A DNA stretch of 64,000 bases, from assembly GCA_949752795.1 (NCBI GenBank), contig CATKHW010000422.1:1488001-1552000 (forward strand), written 5' to 3'. A program made the position numbers and the translations under genes. Shown here piece by piece: positions 48,562 through 62,460 of the stretch; within the stretch, counting starts at the first letter, position 1, and each line of letters begins with the position of its first letter. This stretch comes from Hyperoodon ampullatus. Taxonomy: Eukaryota; Chordata; Mammalia; Artiodactyla; Ziphiidae. The notes under the pieces are model-generated. The model saw only the letters and a program-made list of their open reading frames with translations. It was not told the origin of the DNA and did no database searches.

Positions 48562-50297
48562 AAGCAACCGCACAATGCAAATCTGCACTACAAAGAAGTA
48601 TCACTTCCAACCGGTCAAAAGGGACAACCGTAAAATGTGTAAAAACAAGAAAGGCAAGACAGGATCTGGAGAACAGGGAGCCTTGTTATGCAAATGGGTG
48701 GGATGTAAATTGCCAACAGCCACTCTGGAGGAGTGCATTGCGTTCCCAAAAAGAAGTAAACAACAGTGCTTCACAACCTAAGGCACTTCCAGTCACGGGA
48801 ATATACCTTGGGAAAATTGAAAATCAATAAGACACAGCCACCCCAAAATTTATGGCAGCACTGCTTACAAGAACCTCGACTTCGGGACACCTTATAAATA
48901 CCAGGAAGGACAAAAATGGTAAAGAAATTGTCGTACATACGTATGATGGAATATCCCTCAGCCATGAAGTCAATGTCATAAGGCCAGTAGCAGCATAATG
49001 ACGGGATTCATGTACGATGATTCTAACTGAAAAAATCACACAGAAAAATAAACTTATCATAAGATATCACTTATGCAGGGTATATAAACATGGCTACATA
49101 TGGAAGGAATTAGGAAAGTGAACAGAGTCTCATATTTAGAAAACACTCTTATGCCTGCTTAAGGGGGAAGGAGAGGTGGGGTGATGCATAAAACCAGAGT
49201 TTGATATAAGCACAGGTCCCGTTCCAAAAACCAACTATGGAATAGACAAGACCTACACCTTCCTCAGTGAAAGGGACTCAAAACCCCATATTTCCCGCAG
49301 AGGAATATATCTGACTAGTAAAAATCTTAAAACCTATGTATTGATATGTCTCCGTAAGGGAATCAAGTGTGTCTAGACTGGCATAAACATGGCAGCGAGA
49401 ATCAGCTCAAACCCACTATAAAAAGGAATTTCAAAAACAAAACAAAAAAACTGGGAAATTCTTTACAATTCCTTCAAGGTCTCTGATGAAACCTGGAATG
49501 ACCCTATCTACAATGACAGCTGGATGTGGCTTAAGGCTGGACACTTGGGACAGAGAGGATTGGTGAGATTGGGTGAGCAAATGCAGACCCTTTAAAGCAC
49601 AAATGCCTGGCACCCATTCCATGGGTCCCAACTCTCCAGGTTGAAGGGAATATTACTACAGTTATAACATGTACGGGAAACCTAGAGAACGGACACACTG
49701 TGAATACGAAAGGTTTCTAAAACTCAACGAATAGTTCCTCTCCTGGTGCTCCGGTTTGACTTTCCATCTGCTTTACTATCAATCTCCCAACTTGGAGAGA
49801 CAGCCCCTTTAAACTCCTGGTTCGCACAGGTTTCCAATTTGGCAGAGAATGAAAGGGAAGAGGGAGAACCAATGAGAGAGTAGCTGTTAGGCATTTGGAC
49901 GGGCACATATCACTGTAATTTCCCGGCAGGAAGAAGTTTTAACCAAAGTCTCAGCCACCCACCGGGAACCAGTATACGTCCTGAACCAAAATTTTGGACT
50001 TGCGGTCAGCTCACCAAAAACGAGTTGAAAAATGGAGCTCAGGGGCACAGCAATTCACAAACAGGCCGAGTAATAAAGACAACTATCGTCCAAAAATCTG
50101 TTGAGGGAAGGCAACGAGGTGGACTTGAAAGCGAGGCAGAATAGCAGGAAACAAATTTCAAGAGGTACGTTGGAATCGCCTTTAAAGCACAGGAAGAGGG
50201 GCCCAACTTCGACAATGTTGCACTTGGCCAGAAAGGGCGTATGCGTTTTCTCCTGAATATATTCAGGAGAAAACGCATACGCCCTTTTTGGCCAAGC
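48562..50297 (+). repeat. Satellite unit, old/young hybrid
   Basis: 1,736 bp. The first ~530 bp is old-subfamily (CAACAGCCACTCTGGAGG near 48,713); from about 49,100 onward it is canonical type A (near 49,596). The palindrome at 50,223-50,296 has one mismatch. Confidence 0.93.
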
Positions 50298-52033
50298 AAG
50301 CAAGCGGGCAATGCAAATCTGCACTACAAAGAAGTATCACTTCCCACCGGTCAAAAGGGACATCCACAAAATGTGTAAAAACCAGAAAGGAAAGACAGGC
50401 CCTGGAGAACAGGGAGCCTTGTTATGCTGATGGGCGGGATGTAAATTGCCAACTGCCTCTCTGGAGGAGTGCATTGTGTTCCCTAAAACAAGTAAACAAC
50501 AGAGCTACAGAGCCAAGGGCACTTCCAGTCTAGGGAATATACCTTGGGAAAACTGAAAATCAATAAGACAGAGCCACCCCAATATTTAGGGCTGCACTGC
50601 TTACAAGGACCTCAACTTGGGTACACCTTAAATATCCCAGGAAATATAAAAATGGTTCAAAAAATTGTGGTACCTACTTACGATGGAATATCCCTCTGCC
50701 ATGAAATCAATGTCATAAGAACAGTAGCAGCAAAATGGGTGGATTCAGGTATGATGATTCTAAGTGAAATAAATCACAGAGAAAAAGATACTTATCATAA
50801 GATATCACTTATGAAGATCCTGTAAACATGGCTACACCTGAACTGAGTTAGGAAAGAGAACAGTGTCTCACATTTAGAAAACACTCTTATGCCTGCTTAA
50901 GGGGAAGGAGAGGTGGGGTGATGCATAAAACCAGAGTTTGATATAAGCACAAGTACCGTTCCAAAAACCAACTATGGAATAGACAAGACCTACACCTTCC
51001 TCAGTGAAAGGGACTCAAAACCCCATAATTCCCGCAGAGGAATATATCTGACTAGTAAGAATCTTAAAACCTATGAATAGAAATGTCTCCGTAAGGGAAT
51101 CAAGTGTGTCTAGACTGGCATAATCATGGCAGCGAGAATCAGCTCAAACCCACTATAAAAAGGAATTTCAAAAACAAAACAAAAAAACTGTGAAATTCTT
51201 TACAATTCTTTCAGCGTCTCTGATGAAACCTGGAAAGACCCTATCTACAACTACAGCTGAATGTGGAATAGGGCTGGACACTTGGGACTGAGAGGATTGG
51301 TGAGATTGGGTGAGCAAATGCAGACCCTTTAAAGCACAAATGCCTGGCACCCATTCCATGGGTCCCAACTCTCCAGGATGAAGGGAATATTACTACAGCT
51401 ATAACAGGTACAGGAAATCTAGAGAATGGACACACTGTGAATACGAAAGGTTTCTAAAACTCAACGAATAGTCCCTCTCCTGGTGCTCTGGTTTGACTTT
51501 CCACCTGCTTTACTATCAACCTCCCAACTTGGAGAGACAGCCCCTTTAACCTCCTGGTTCGCACAGGTTGCCTACTTGGCAGAGGATGAAAGGGAAGGGG
51601 GAGAACCAATGAGAGAGTAGCTGTTAGGCATTTGGACTTGAACATATCACTCTAAATTCCCGGCAGGAAGAAGAATTAACCAAAATCTCAGCCCCCCTCG
51701 GGAATCAGTATAGGTCTTGAATCAAAATTTTGGACTTGTCGTCAGCTCACCAAAAACGAGTTGAAAAATGGAGCTTAGGGGCACAGCTATTCACAAACTA
51801 GCGAGTAATAAAGGACAACTATCGTCCAAAAATCTGTTGAGGGAAGGCAAGGAGGCAGACTTGAAAGCGAGGCAGAATAGCAGGAAACAGATTTCAAGAG
51901 GTACGTTGGAATCGCCTTTAAAGCACAGGAAGAGGGACACAACTTCGACAATGATGCACTTGGCCAAAAAGAGCGTATGCGTTTTCTCCTGAATATATTC
52001 AGGAGAAAACGCATACGCTCTTTTTGGCCAAGC
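50298..52033 (+). repeat. Satellite unit R3
   Basis: 1,736 bp, type A (near 51,333). The palindrome at 51,959-52,032 is perfect yet differs from consensus in both arms: AAAGAGCG on the left and CGCTCTTT on the right. Confidence 0.95.
50311..51188 (+). mobile_element. L1-derived half of a canonical unit (representative)
   Basis: Degenerate L1 3' end. GCAATGCAAATCTGCACTAC, then GGGATGTAAATTGCC, then TGGAATATCCCTC with the CCATGAAATCAATGTCATAA stretch, TAAGTGAAATAAATCACA and CTTATCATAAGATATCACTT, ending in an A-rich tail after TATAAAAAGG. Correspondence is seen best through the ancestral unit at 32,888-33,760. Confidence 0.7.
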
Positions 52034-53767
52034 AAGCAAGCGGGCAATGCAAATCTGCACTACAAAGAAGTATCACTTCCCACCGGTCAAAAGGGACATC
52101 CACAAAATGTGTAAAAACCAGAAAGGCAAGACAGGCCCTGGAGAACAGGGAGCCTTGTTATGCTGATGGGTCGGATGTAAATTTCCATCTGCCTCTCCGG
52201 ACGAGGGCATTGTGTTCCCTAAAACAAGTAAACAACAGAGCTACAGAGCCAAGGGCACTTCCATTCTAGGGAATATACCTTGGGAAAACTGAAAATCAAT
52301 AAGACAAAGCCACCCCAAAATTTAGGGCTGCACTGCTTACAAGGACCTCAACTTGGGTACACCTTAAATATCCCAGGAAATATAAAAATGGTTCAAAAAT
52401 TGTGGTACTTACGTACGATGGAATATCCCTCACTCATGAAATCAATGTCATAAGACCAGTAGCAGCAAAATGGGTGGATTCAGGTACGATGATTCTAAGT
52501 GAAATAATTGACACAGAAAAAGAAACTTATCATAAGATATCACTTATGAAGATCCTGTAAACATGGCTACACTTGAACTGAGTAGGAAAGAGAAGAGTGT
52601 CTCACATTTAGAAAACACTCTTTTGCCTGCTTAAGGGGAAGGAGAGGTGGGGTGATGCATAAAACCAGAGTTTGATATAAGCACAGGTACCGTTCCAAAA
52701 ACCAACTATGGAATAGACAAGACCTACACCTTCCTCAGTGAATGGGACTCAAACCCCATATTACCCACAGAGGAATATATCTGACTAGTAAGAATCTTAA
52801 AACCTATGTATTGATATGTCTCCGTAAGGGAATCAAGTGTGTCTAGACTGGCATAAACATGGCAGCGAGAATCAGCTCAAACCCACTATAAAAAGGAATT
52901 TCAAAAACAAAACAAAAAAACTGGGAAATTCTTTACAATTCCTTCAGGGTCTCTGATGAAACCTGGAATGACCCTATCTACAATGACAGCTGGATGTGGC
53001 ATAAAGCTGGACACTTGGGACTGAGAAGATTGGTGAGATTGGGTGAGCAAAGGCAGACCCTTTAAAGCACAAATGCCTGGCACCCATTCCATGGGTCCCA
53101 GCTCTACAGGTTGAAGGGAATATTACTACAGCTATAATATGTACGGGAAACCTAGAGAACGGACACACTGTGAATACGAAAGGTTTCTAAAACTCAACGA
53201 AAAATCCCTCTCCCGGTGCTCCGGTTTGACATTCCATCTGCTTTACTATCAATCTCCCAACTTGGAGAGACAGCCCCTTTAACCTCCTGGTTCGCACAGG
53301 TTGCCAATTTGGCAGAGGATGAAAGGGAAGAGGGAGAACCAATGAGAGAGTAGCTGTTAGGCATTTTGACGGGCACATATCACTCTAATTTCCCTGCAGG
53401 AAGAAGAATTAACCAAAGTCTCAGCCCCCCACCGGGAAACAGCATAGGTCCTGAACCAAAATTTTGGACATGCGGTCAGCTCACAAAAACGAGTTGAAAA
53501 ATGGAGCTCAGGGGCACAGCAATTCACAAACTGGCAGAGTAATAAAGGACAACTATCGTGCAAAAATCTGTTGAGGGAAGGCAACGAGGCGGACTTGAGA
53601 GAGAGACAGAATAGCAGGAAACAGATTTCAAGAGGTACGTTTGAATCGCCTTTAAATCACAGGAAGAGGGGCACAACTTCGACAATGATGCACTTGGCCA
53701 AAAAGGGCGTATGCGTTTTCTCCTGAATATATTCAGGAGAAAACGTATACGCCCTTTTTGGCCAAGC
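52034..53767 (+). repeat. Satellite unit R4
   Basis: 1,734 bp, type A (near 53,066). One-base loss in the forward frame near 52,395. The palindrome at 53,693-53,766 has one mismatch. Confidence 0.95.
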
Positions 53768-55506
53768 AAGCAAGCGGGCAATGCAAATCTGCACTACAAA
53801 GAAGTATCACTTCCCACCGGTCAAAAGGGACATCCACAAAATGTGTAAAAACCAGAAAGGCAAGACAGGCCCTGGAGAACAGGGAGCCTTTTTATGCTGA
53901 TGGGCGGGATGTAACTTGCCAACTGCCTCTCTGGAGGAGTGCATTGTGTTCCCTAAAACAAGTAAACAACAGAGCTACAGAGCCAAGTGCACTTCCAGTC
54001 TAGGGAATATACCTTGGGAAAACTGAAAATCAATAAGACAGAGCCACCCCAAAATTTAGGGCTGCACTGCTTACAAGGACCTCAACTTGGGTACACCTTA
54101 AATATCCCAGGAAATATAAAAATGGTTCAAAAAATTGTGGTAATTATGTACGATGGAATATCCCTCAGCCATGAAATCAATGTCATAAGACCAGTAGCAG
54201 CAAAATGGGTGGATTCAGCTACGATTATTCTAAGTGAAATAAATCACACAGAAAAAGAAACTTATCATAAGATATCAGTTATTAAGATCCTGTAAACATG
54301 GCTACACTTGAACTGAGTTAGGAAAGAGAACAGTGTCTCACATTTAGAAAACACTCTTATGACTGCTTAAGGGGGAAGGAGTGGTGGGGTGATGCATAAA
54401 ACCAGAGTTTGATATAAGCACAGGTACCGTTCCAAAAACCAACTATGGAATAGACAAGACCTACACCTTCCTCAGTGAAAGGGACTCAAAACACCATATT
54501 GCCCACAGAGGAATATATCTGACTAGTAAGAATATTAAAACCTATGTATTGATATGTCTCCGTAAGGGAATCAAGTGTGTCTAGACTGGCATAAACATGG
54601 CAGCGAGAATCAGCTCAAACCCACTATAAAAAGGAATTTCAAAAACAAAACAAAAAAACTGGGAAATTCTTTACAATTCCTTCAGAGTCTCTGATGAAAA
54701 CTGGAATGACCCTATCTACAACGACAGCTGGATGTGGCATAAGGCTGGACACTTGGGACTGAGAGGATTGGTGAGATTGGGTTAGCAAATGCAGACCCTT
54801 TAAAGCAATAATGCATGGCACCCATTCCACGGGTCCCAACTCTCCAGATTGAAGGGAATATTACTACAGTTATAACATGTACGGGAAACCTAGAGAACGG
54901 AAACACTCTGAATACGAAAGGTTTCTAAAACTCAACGAATAGTCCCTCTCCTCGTGCTCCGGTTTGACTTTCCACCTGCTTTACTATCAACCTCCCAAGA
55001 TGGAGAGGCAGCCCCTTTAACCTCCTGGTTTCCACAGGTTGCCAATTTGGCAGAGGATGAAAGGGAAGAGGGAGAACCAATGAGAGAGTAGCTGTTAGGC
55101 ATTTGGACGGGCACATATCACTGTAATTTCCCGGCAGGAAGAAGAATTAACCAAAGTCTCAGCCACCCACCGGGAACGAGCATAGGTCCTGAACCAAAAT
55201 TTTGGACTTGCGGTCAGCTCACCAAAAACGAGTTGAAAAATGGAGCTCAGGGGCACAGCAATTCACAAACTGGCCGAGTAATAAAGGACAACTATCGTCC
55301 AAAAATCTGTTGAGGGAAGGCACCGAGGCGGACTTTAAAGCGAGTCAGAATAGCAGGAAACAGATTTCAAGAGGTACGTTGGAATCGCCTTTAAAGCACA
55401 GGAGGAGGGGCACAACTTCGACAATGATGCACTTGGCCAAAAAGGGCGTATGCGTTTTCTCCTGAATATATTCAGGAGAAAACGCATACGCCCTTTTTGG
55501 CCAAGC
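53768..55506 (+). repeat. Satellite unit R5
   Basis: 1,739 bp, type B (near 54,803). Perfect palindrome at 55,432-55,505. Confidence 0.95.
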
Positions 55507-57244
55507 AAGCAAGCGGGCAATGCAAATCTGCACTACAAAAAAGTATCACTTCCCACCGGTCAAAAGGGACATCCACAAAATGTGTAAAAACCAGAAGGGC
55601 AAGACAGGCCCTGTGGAACAGGGAGCCTTGTTATGCTGATGGGCGGGATGTAAATTGCCAACTGCCTCTCTGGAGGAGTGCATTGTGTTCCCTAAAACAA
55701 GTAAACAACAGAGCTACAGAGCCAAGGGCACTTCCAGTCTAGGGAATATACCTTGGGAAAACTGAAAATCAATAAGACAGAGCCACCCCAAAATTTAGGG
55801 CTGCACTGCTTACAAGGACCTCAACTTGGGTACACCTTAAATATCCCAGGAAATATAAAAATGGTTCAAAAAATTGTGGTACTTACGTACGATGAAGTAT
55901 CCCTCAGCCATGAAATCATTGTCATAAGAGCAGTAGCAGCATAATGGGTGGATTCAGGTACGATGATTCTAAGTGAAATAAGTCACACAGAAAAAGAAAC
56001 TTATCATAAGATATCACTTACGAAGATCCTGTAAACATGGCTACACTTGAACTGAGTTAGGAAAGAGAACAGTGTCTCACATTTAGAAAACACTCTTATG
56101 CCTGCTTAAGTGGGAAGGAGAGGTGGGGTGATGCATAAAACCAGAGTTTGATATAAGCACAGGTACCGTTCCAAAAACCAACTATGGAATAGACAAGACC
56201 TACACCTTCCTCAGTGAAAGGGACTCAAAACCCCATATTTCCCGCAGAGGAATATATCTGACTAGTAAGAATCTTAAAACCTATGTATTGATATGTCTCC
56301 GTAAGGGAATCAAGTGTGTCTAGACTGGCATAAACATGGCAGCGAGAATCAGCTCAAACCCACGATAAAAAGGAATTTCAAATAAAAACAAAAAAACTGG
56401 GAAATTCTTTACAATTCCTTCAGAGTCTCTGATGAAACCTGGAATGACCCTATCTACAACAACAGCTGGATGTGGCATAAGGCTGGACACTTGGGACTGA
56501 GACGATTGGTGAGATTGGGTGAGCAAATGCAGACCCTTTAAAGCAATAATGCATGGCACCCATTCCATGGGTCCCAACTCTCCAGGTTGAAGGGAATATT
56601 ACTACAGTTATAACATGTACGGGAAACCTAAAGAACGGACACACTGTGAATACGAAAGGTTTCTAAAACTCAACGAAGAGTCCCTCTCCTGGTGCTCCGG
56701 TTTGACTTTCCACCTGCTTTACTATCAACCTCCCAACTTGGAGAGACAGCCCCTTTAACCTCCTGGTTCGCACACGTTGCCAATTTGGCAGAGGATGAAA
56801 GGGAAGAGGGAGAACCAATGAGAGAGTAGCTGTTAGGCATTTGGACGGGCACATATCACTGTAATTTCCCGGCAGGAAGAAGAATTAACCAAAGTCTCAG
56901 CCCACCACCGGGAAACAGCATAGGTCCTGAACCAAAATTTAGGACTTGCGGTCAGCTCACCAAAAACGAGTTGAAAAATGGAGCTCAGGGGCACAGCAAT
57001 TCACAAACTGGCCGAGTAATAAAGGACAACTATCGTCCAAAAATCTGTTGAGGGAAGGCAACGAGGCAGACTTGAAAGCGAGGCAGAATAGCAGGAAAAA
57101 GATTTAAAGAGGTACGTTGGAATCGCCTTTAAAGCACAGGAAGAGTGTCACAACTTCGACAATGATGCACTTGGCCAAAAAGGGCCTATGCGTTTTCTCC
57201 TGAATATATTCAGGAGAAAACGCATAGGCCTTTTTTGGCCAAGC
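55507..57244 (+). repeat. Satellite unit R6
   Basis: 1,738 bp, type B (near 56,541). The palindrome at 57,170-57,243 carries a matched pair of changes (GGGCCTATGCG left, CGCATAGGCC right) plus one unmatched T. Confidence 0.95.
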
Positions 57245-58982
57245 AAGCAAGCGGGCAATGCAAATCTGCACTACAAAGAAGTATCCCTTCCCACCGGCCA
57301 AAAGGGACATCCACAAAATGTGTAAAAACCAGAAAGGCAAGACAGGCCCTGGAGAACAGGGAGCCTTGTTATGCTGATGGGCGGGATGTAACTTGCCAAC
57401 TGCCTCTCTGGAGGAGTGCATTGTGTTCCCTAAAACAAATAAACAACAGAGCTACAGAGCCAAGGGCACTTCCAGTCTAGGGAATATACCTTGGGAAAAC
57501 TGAAAATCAATAAGACAGAGCCAACCCAAAATTTAGGGCTGCACTGCTTACAAGGACCTCAACTTGGGTACACCTTAAATATCCCATGAAATATAAAAAT
57601 GGTTCAAAAAATTGTGGTACTTTCGTACGATGGAATATCCCTCAGCCATGGAATCAATGTCATAAGACCAGTAGCAGCAAAATGGGTGGATTCAGGTACG
57701 ATGATTCTAAGTGAAATAAGTCACACAGCAAAAGAAACTTATCATAAGATATCACTTATGAAGATCCTGTAAACATGGCTACACTTGAACTGAGTTAGGA
57801 AAGAGAACAGTGTCTCACATTTAGAAAACAATCTTAAGCCTGCTTAAGGGTGAAGGAGAGGTGGGGTGATGCATAAAACCAGAGTTTGATATAAGCAGAG
57901 GTACCGTTCCAAAAACCAACTATGGAATAGACAAGACCTACACCTTCCTCAGTGAAATGGACTCAAAACACCATATTTCCCACAGAGGAATATATCTGAC
58001 TAGTAAGAATCTTAAAACCTATGTATTGATATGTCTCCGTAAGGGAATCAAGTGTGTCTAGACTGGCATAAACATGGCAGCGAGAATCAGCTCAAACCCA
58101 CTATAAAAAGGAATTTCAAAAACAAAACAAAAAACTTGGAAATTCTTTACAATTCCTTCAGGGTCTCTGATGAAACCTGGAATGACCTTATGTACAACGG
58201 CAGCTGGATGAGGCATAAGGCTGGACACTTAGGACTGAGAGGAATGGTGAGAGTGGGTGAGCAAATGCAGACCCTTTAAAGCAAAAATGCCTGGCACCCA
58301 TTCCATGGGTCCGAAATCTCCAGGTTAAAGGGAATATTACTACAGCTATAACATGTACGGGAAACCTAGAGAACGGACACACTGTGAATACGAAAGGTTT
58401 CTAAAACTCAACGAATAGTCCCTCTCCTGATGCTCCGGTTTGACTTTCCATCTGCTTTACTATCAACCTCCCAACTTGGAGAGACAGCCCCTTTAACCTC
58501 CTGGTTCGCACACGTTGCCAATTTGGCAGAGGATGAAAGGGAAGAGGGAGAACCAATGAGAGAGTAGCTGTTAGGCATTTGGACGGGCACATATCACTCT
58601 AATTTCCCGGAAGGAAGAAGAATTAACCAACGTCTCAGTCACCCACCGGGAACCAGTATAGGCCCTGAACCAAAATTTTGGACTTGCGGTCAGCTCACCA
58701 AAAACGAGTTGAAAAATGGAGCTCAGGGGCACAGCAATTCACAAACGGGCCGAGTAATAAAGGACAACTATTGTCCAAAAATCTGTTGAGGGAAGGCAAC
58801 GAGGCGGACTTGAAAGCGAGGCAGAATAGCAGGAAACAGATTTCAAGAGGTACGTTGGAATCGCCTTTAAAGCACAGGAAGAGGGGCACAATTTCGACAA
58901 TGATGCACTTGGCCAAAAAGGGCGTATGCGTTTTCTCCTGAATATATTCAGGAGAAAACGCATACGCCCTTTTTGGCCAAGC
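57245..58982 (+). repeat. Satellite unit R7
   Basis: 1,738 bp, variant type A (AAAGCAAAAATGCC near 58,278). Perfect palindrome at 58,908-58,981. Confidence 0.95.
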
Positions 58983-60721
58983 AAGCAAGCGGGCAATGCA
59001 AATCTGCACTACAAAGAAGTATCACTTCCCGCCGTTCAAAAGGGACATCCACAAAATGTGTAAAAACCATAAAGGCAAGACAGGCCCTGGAGAATAAGGA
59101 GCCTTGTTATGCTGATGGGCGGGATGTAAATTGCCAACTGCCTCTCTGGAGGAGTGCATTGTGTTCCCTAAAATATGTAAACAACAGAGCTACAGAGCCA
59201 AGGGCACTTCCAGTCTAGGGAATATACCTTGGGAAAACTGAAAATCAATAAGACAGAGCCACCCCCAAATTTAGGGCTGCACTACTTAAAAGGCCCTCAA
59301 CTTGGATACACCTTAAATATCCCAGGAAATATAAAAATGGTTCAAAAAATTGTGGTACTTACGTACGATGGAATATCCCTCAGCCATGAAATCAATGTCA
59401 TAAGACCAGTAGCAGCAAAATGGGTGGATTCAGGTACGATGATTCTAAGTGAAATAAGTCACACAGAAAAAGAAACTTATCATAAGATATCACTTATGAA
59501 AATCCTGTAAACATGGCTACACTTGAACTGAGTTAGGAAAGAGAACAGTGTCTCACATTTAGAAAACACTCTTATGCCTGCTTAAGTGGGAAGGAGAGGT
59601 GGGGTGATGCATAAAACCAGAGTTTGATATAAGCACAGGTACCGTTCCAAAAACCAACTATGGAATAGACAAGACCTACACTTTCCTCAGTGAAAGGGAC
59701 TCAAAACACCATATTTCCCGCAGAGGAATATATCTGACTAGTAAGAATCTTAAAACCTATGTATTGATATGTATCCGTAAGGGAATCAAGTGTGTCTAGA
59801 CTGGCATAAACATGGCAGCGAGAATCAGCTCAAACCCACTATAAAAAGGAATTTCAAAAACAAAACAAAAAAACTGGGAAATTTTTTACAATTCCTTCAG
59901 GGTCTCTGATGAAACCTGGAATGACCCTATCTACCACGGCAGCTGGATGTGGCATAAGGCTGGACACTTGGGACAGAGAGGATTGGTGAGATTGGGTGAG
60001 CAAATGCAGACCCTTTAAAGCAATAATGCATGGCACCCATTCCATGGGTCCCAACTCTCCAGGTTGAAGGGAATATTACTACAGTTATAACATGTACGGG
60101 AAACCTAGAGAACGGACACACTGTGAATACGAAAGGTTTCTAAAACTCAACGAATAGTCCCTATCCTGGTGCTCCGGTTTGACTTTCCACCTGATTTACT
60201 ATCAACCTCCCAACTTGGAGAGACAGCCCCTATAACCTCCTGGTTCGCACAGGTTGCCAATTTGTCAGAGGATGAAAGGGAAGAGGGAGAACCAATGAGA
60301 GAGTAGCTGTTAGGCATTTGGACGGGCACATATCACTGTAATTTCCCGGCAGGAAGAAGAATTAAGCAAAGTCTCAGCCACCCACCGGGAACCAGTATAG
60401 GTCCTGAACCAAAATTTAGGACTTGCGGTCAGCTCACCAATAACGAGTTGAAAAATGGAGCTCAGGGGCACAGCAAACCACAAAGTGGCCGAGTAATAAA
60501 GGAAAACTATCGTCCAAAAATCTGTTGAGGGAAGGCAACGAAGCGGACTTGAAAGCGAGGCAGAATAGCAGGAAACAGATTTCAAGAGGTACGTTGGAAT
60601 CGCCTTTAAAGCACAGGAAGAGGGGCACAACTTCGACAATGATGCACTTGGCCAAAAAGGGCGTATGCGTTTTCTCCTGAATATATTCAGGAGAAAACGC
60701 ATACGCCCTTTTTGGCCAAGC
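58983..60721 (+). repeat. Satellite unit R8
   Basis: 1,739 bp, type B (near 60,017). Perfect palindrome at 60,647-60,720. Confidence 0.95.
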
Positions 60722-62460
60722 AAGCAAGCGGGCAATGCAAATCTGCACTACAAAGAAGTATCACTTCCCACCGGTCAAAAGGGACATCCACAAAATGTGT
60801 AAAAACCAGAAAGGCAAGACAGGCCCTGGAGAACAGGGAGCCTTGTTATGCTGATGGACGGGATGTAAATTGCCAACTGCCTCTCTGGAGGAGTGCATTG
60901 TGTTCCCTAAAACAAGTAAACAACAGAGCTACAGAGCCAAGGGCACTTCCAGTCTAGGGAATATACCTTGGGAAAACTGAAAATCAATAAGACAGAGCCA
61001 CCCCAAAATTTAGGGCTGCACTGCTTACAAGGACCTCAACTTGGGTACACCTTAAATATCCCAGGAAATATAAAAATGGTTCAAAAAATTGTGGGACTTA
61101 TGTACGATGGAATATCCCTCAGCCATGAAATCAATGACATAAGACCAGTAGCAGCAAAATGGGTGGATTCAGGTACGATGATTCTAAGTGAAATAAGTCA
61201 CACAGAAAAAGAAACTTATCATAAGATATCAGTTATGAAGATCCTGTAAACATGGCTACACTTGAAATGAGATAGGAAAGAGAACAGTGTCTCACATTTA
61301 GAAAAAATTCTTATGCCTGCTTAAGGGGGAAGGAGAGGTGGGGTGATGCATAAAACCAGAGTTTGATATAAGCACAGGTACCGTTTCAAACACCAACTAT
61401 GGAATAGACAAGACCTACACCTTCCTCAGTGAAAGGGACTCAAAACCCCATATTTCCCACAGAGGAATATATCTGACTAGTAAAAATCTTAAAACCTATG
61501 TATTGATATGTCTCCGTAAGGGAATCAAGTGTGTCTAGACTGGCATAAATATGGCAGCGAGAATCAGCTCAAACCCAGGATAAAAAGGAATTTCAAAAAC
61601 AAAACAAAAAAACTGGCAAATTCTTTACAATTCCTTCAGGGTCTCTGATGAAACCTGGAATAACACTATCTAAAACGACAGCTGGATGTGGCATAAGGCT
61701 GGATACATGGGACTGAGAGGATTGGTGAGATTGGGTGAGCAAATGCAGACCCTTTAAAGCAATAATGCATGGCACCCATTCCATGGGTCCCAACTCTCCA
61801 GGTTTAAGGGAATATTACTACAGTTATAACATGTACGGGAAACCTAGAGAACGGACACACTGTGAATACGAAAGGTTTCTAAAACTCAACGAATAGTCCC
61901 TCTCCTGGTGCTCCGGTTTGACTTTCCATCTGCTTTACTATCAAGCTCCCAACTTGGAGAGACAGCCCCTTTAACCTCCTGGTTCGCACAGGTTGCCAAT
62001 TAGGCAGAGGATGAAAGGGAAGAGGGAGAACCAATGAGAGAGTAGCTGTTAGGCATTTGGACGGGCACATATCACTGTAATTTCCCAGCAGGAAGAAGAA
62101 TTAACCAAAGTCTCAGCCCCCCACCGGGAACCAGTATATGTCCTGAACCAAAATTTTGGACTTGCGGTCAGCTCACCAAAAACGAGTTGAAAAATTGAGC
62201 TCAGGGGCACAGCAATTCAGAAACTGGCCGAGTAATAAAGGACAACTATCGTCCAAAAATCTGTTGAGGGAAGGCAACGAGGCAGACTTGAAAGCGAGGC
62301 AGAATAGCAGGAAACAGATTTCAAGAGGTACGTTGGAATCGCCTTTAAAGCACAGGAAGAGGGTCACAACTTCAACAATGATGCACTTGGCCAAAAAGGG
62401 CGTATGCGTTTTCTCCTGAATATATTCAGGAGAAAACGCATACGCCCTTTTTGGCCAAGC
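60722..62460 (+). repeat. Satellite unit R9
   Basis: 1,739 bp, type B (near 61,757). Perfect palindrome at 62,386-62,459. Shares rare variants with unit L4, 55 kb away. Confidence 0.95.

Noticed and set aside
54050..54070. TTTAGGG string as telomere-like repeat
   Set aside because: Single occurrence per unit, not tandem, and in the L1-derived half.
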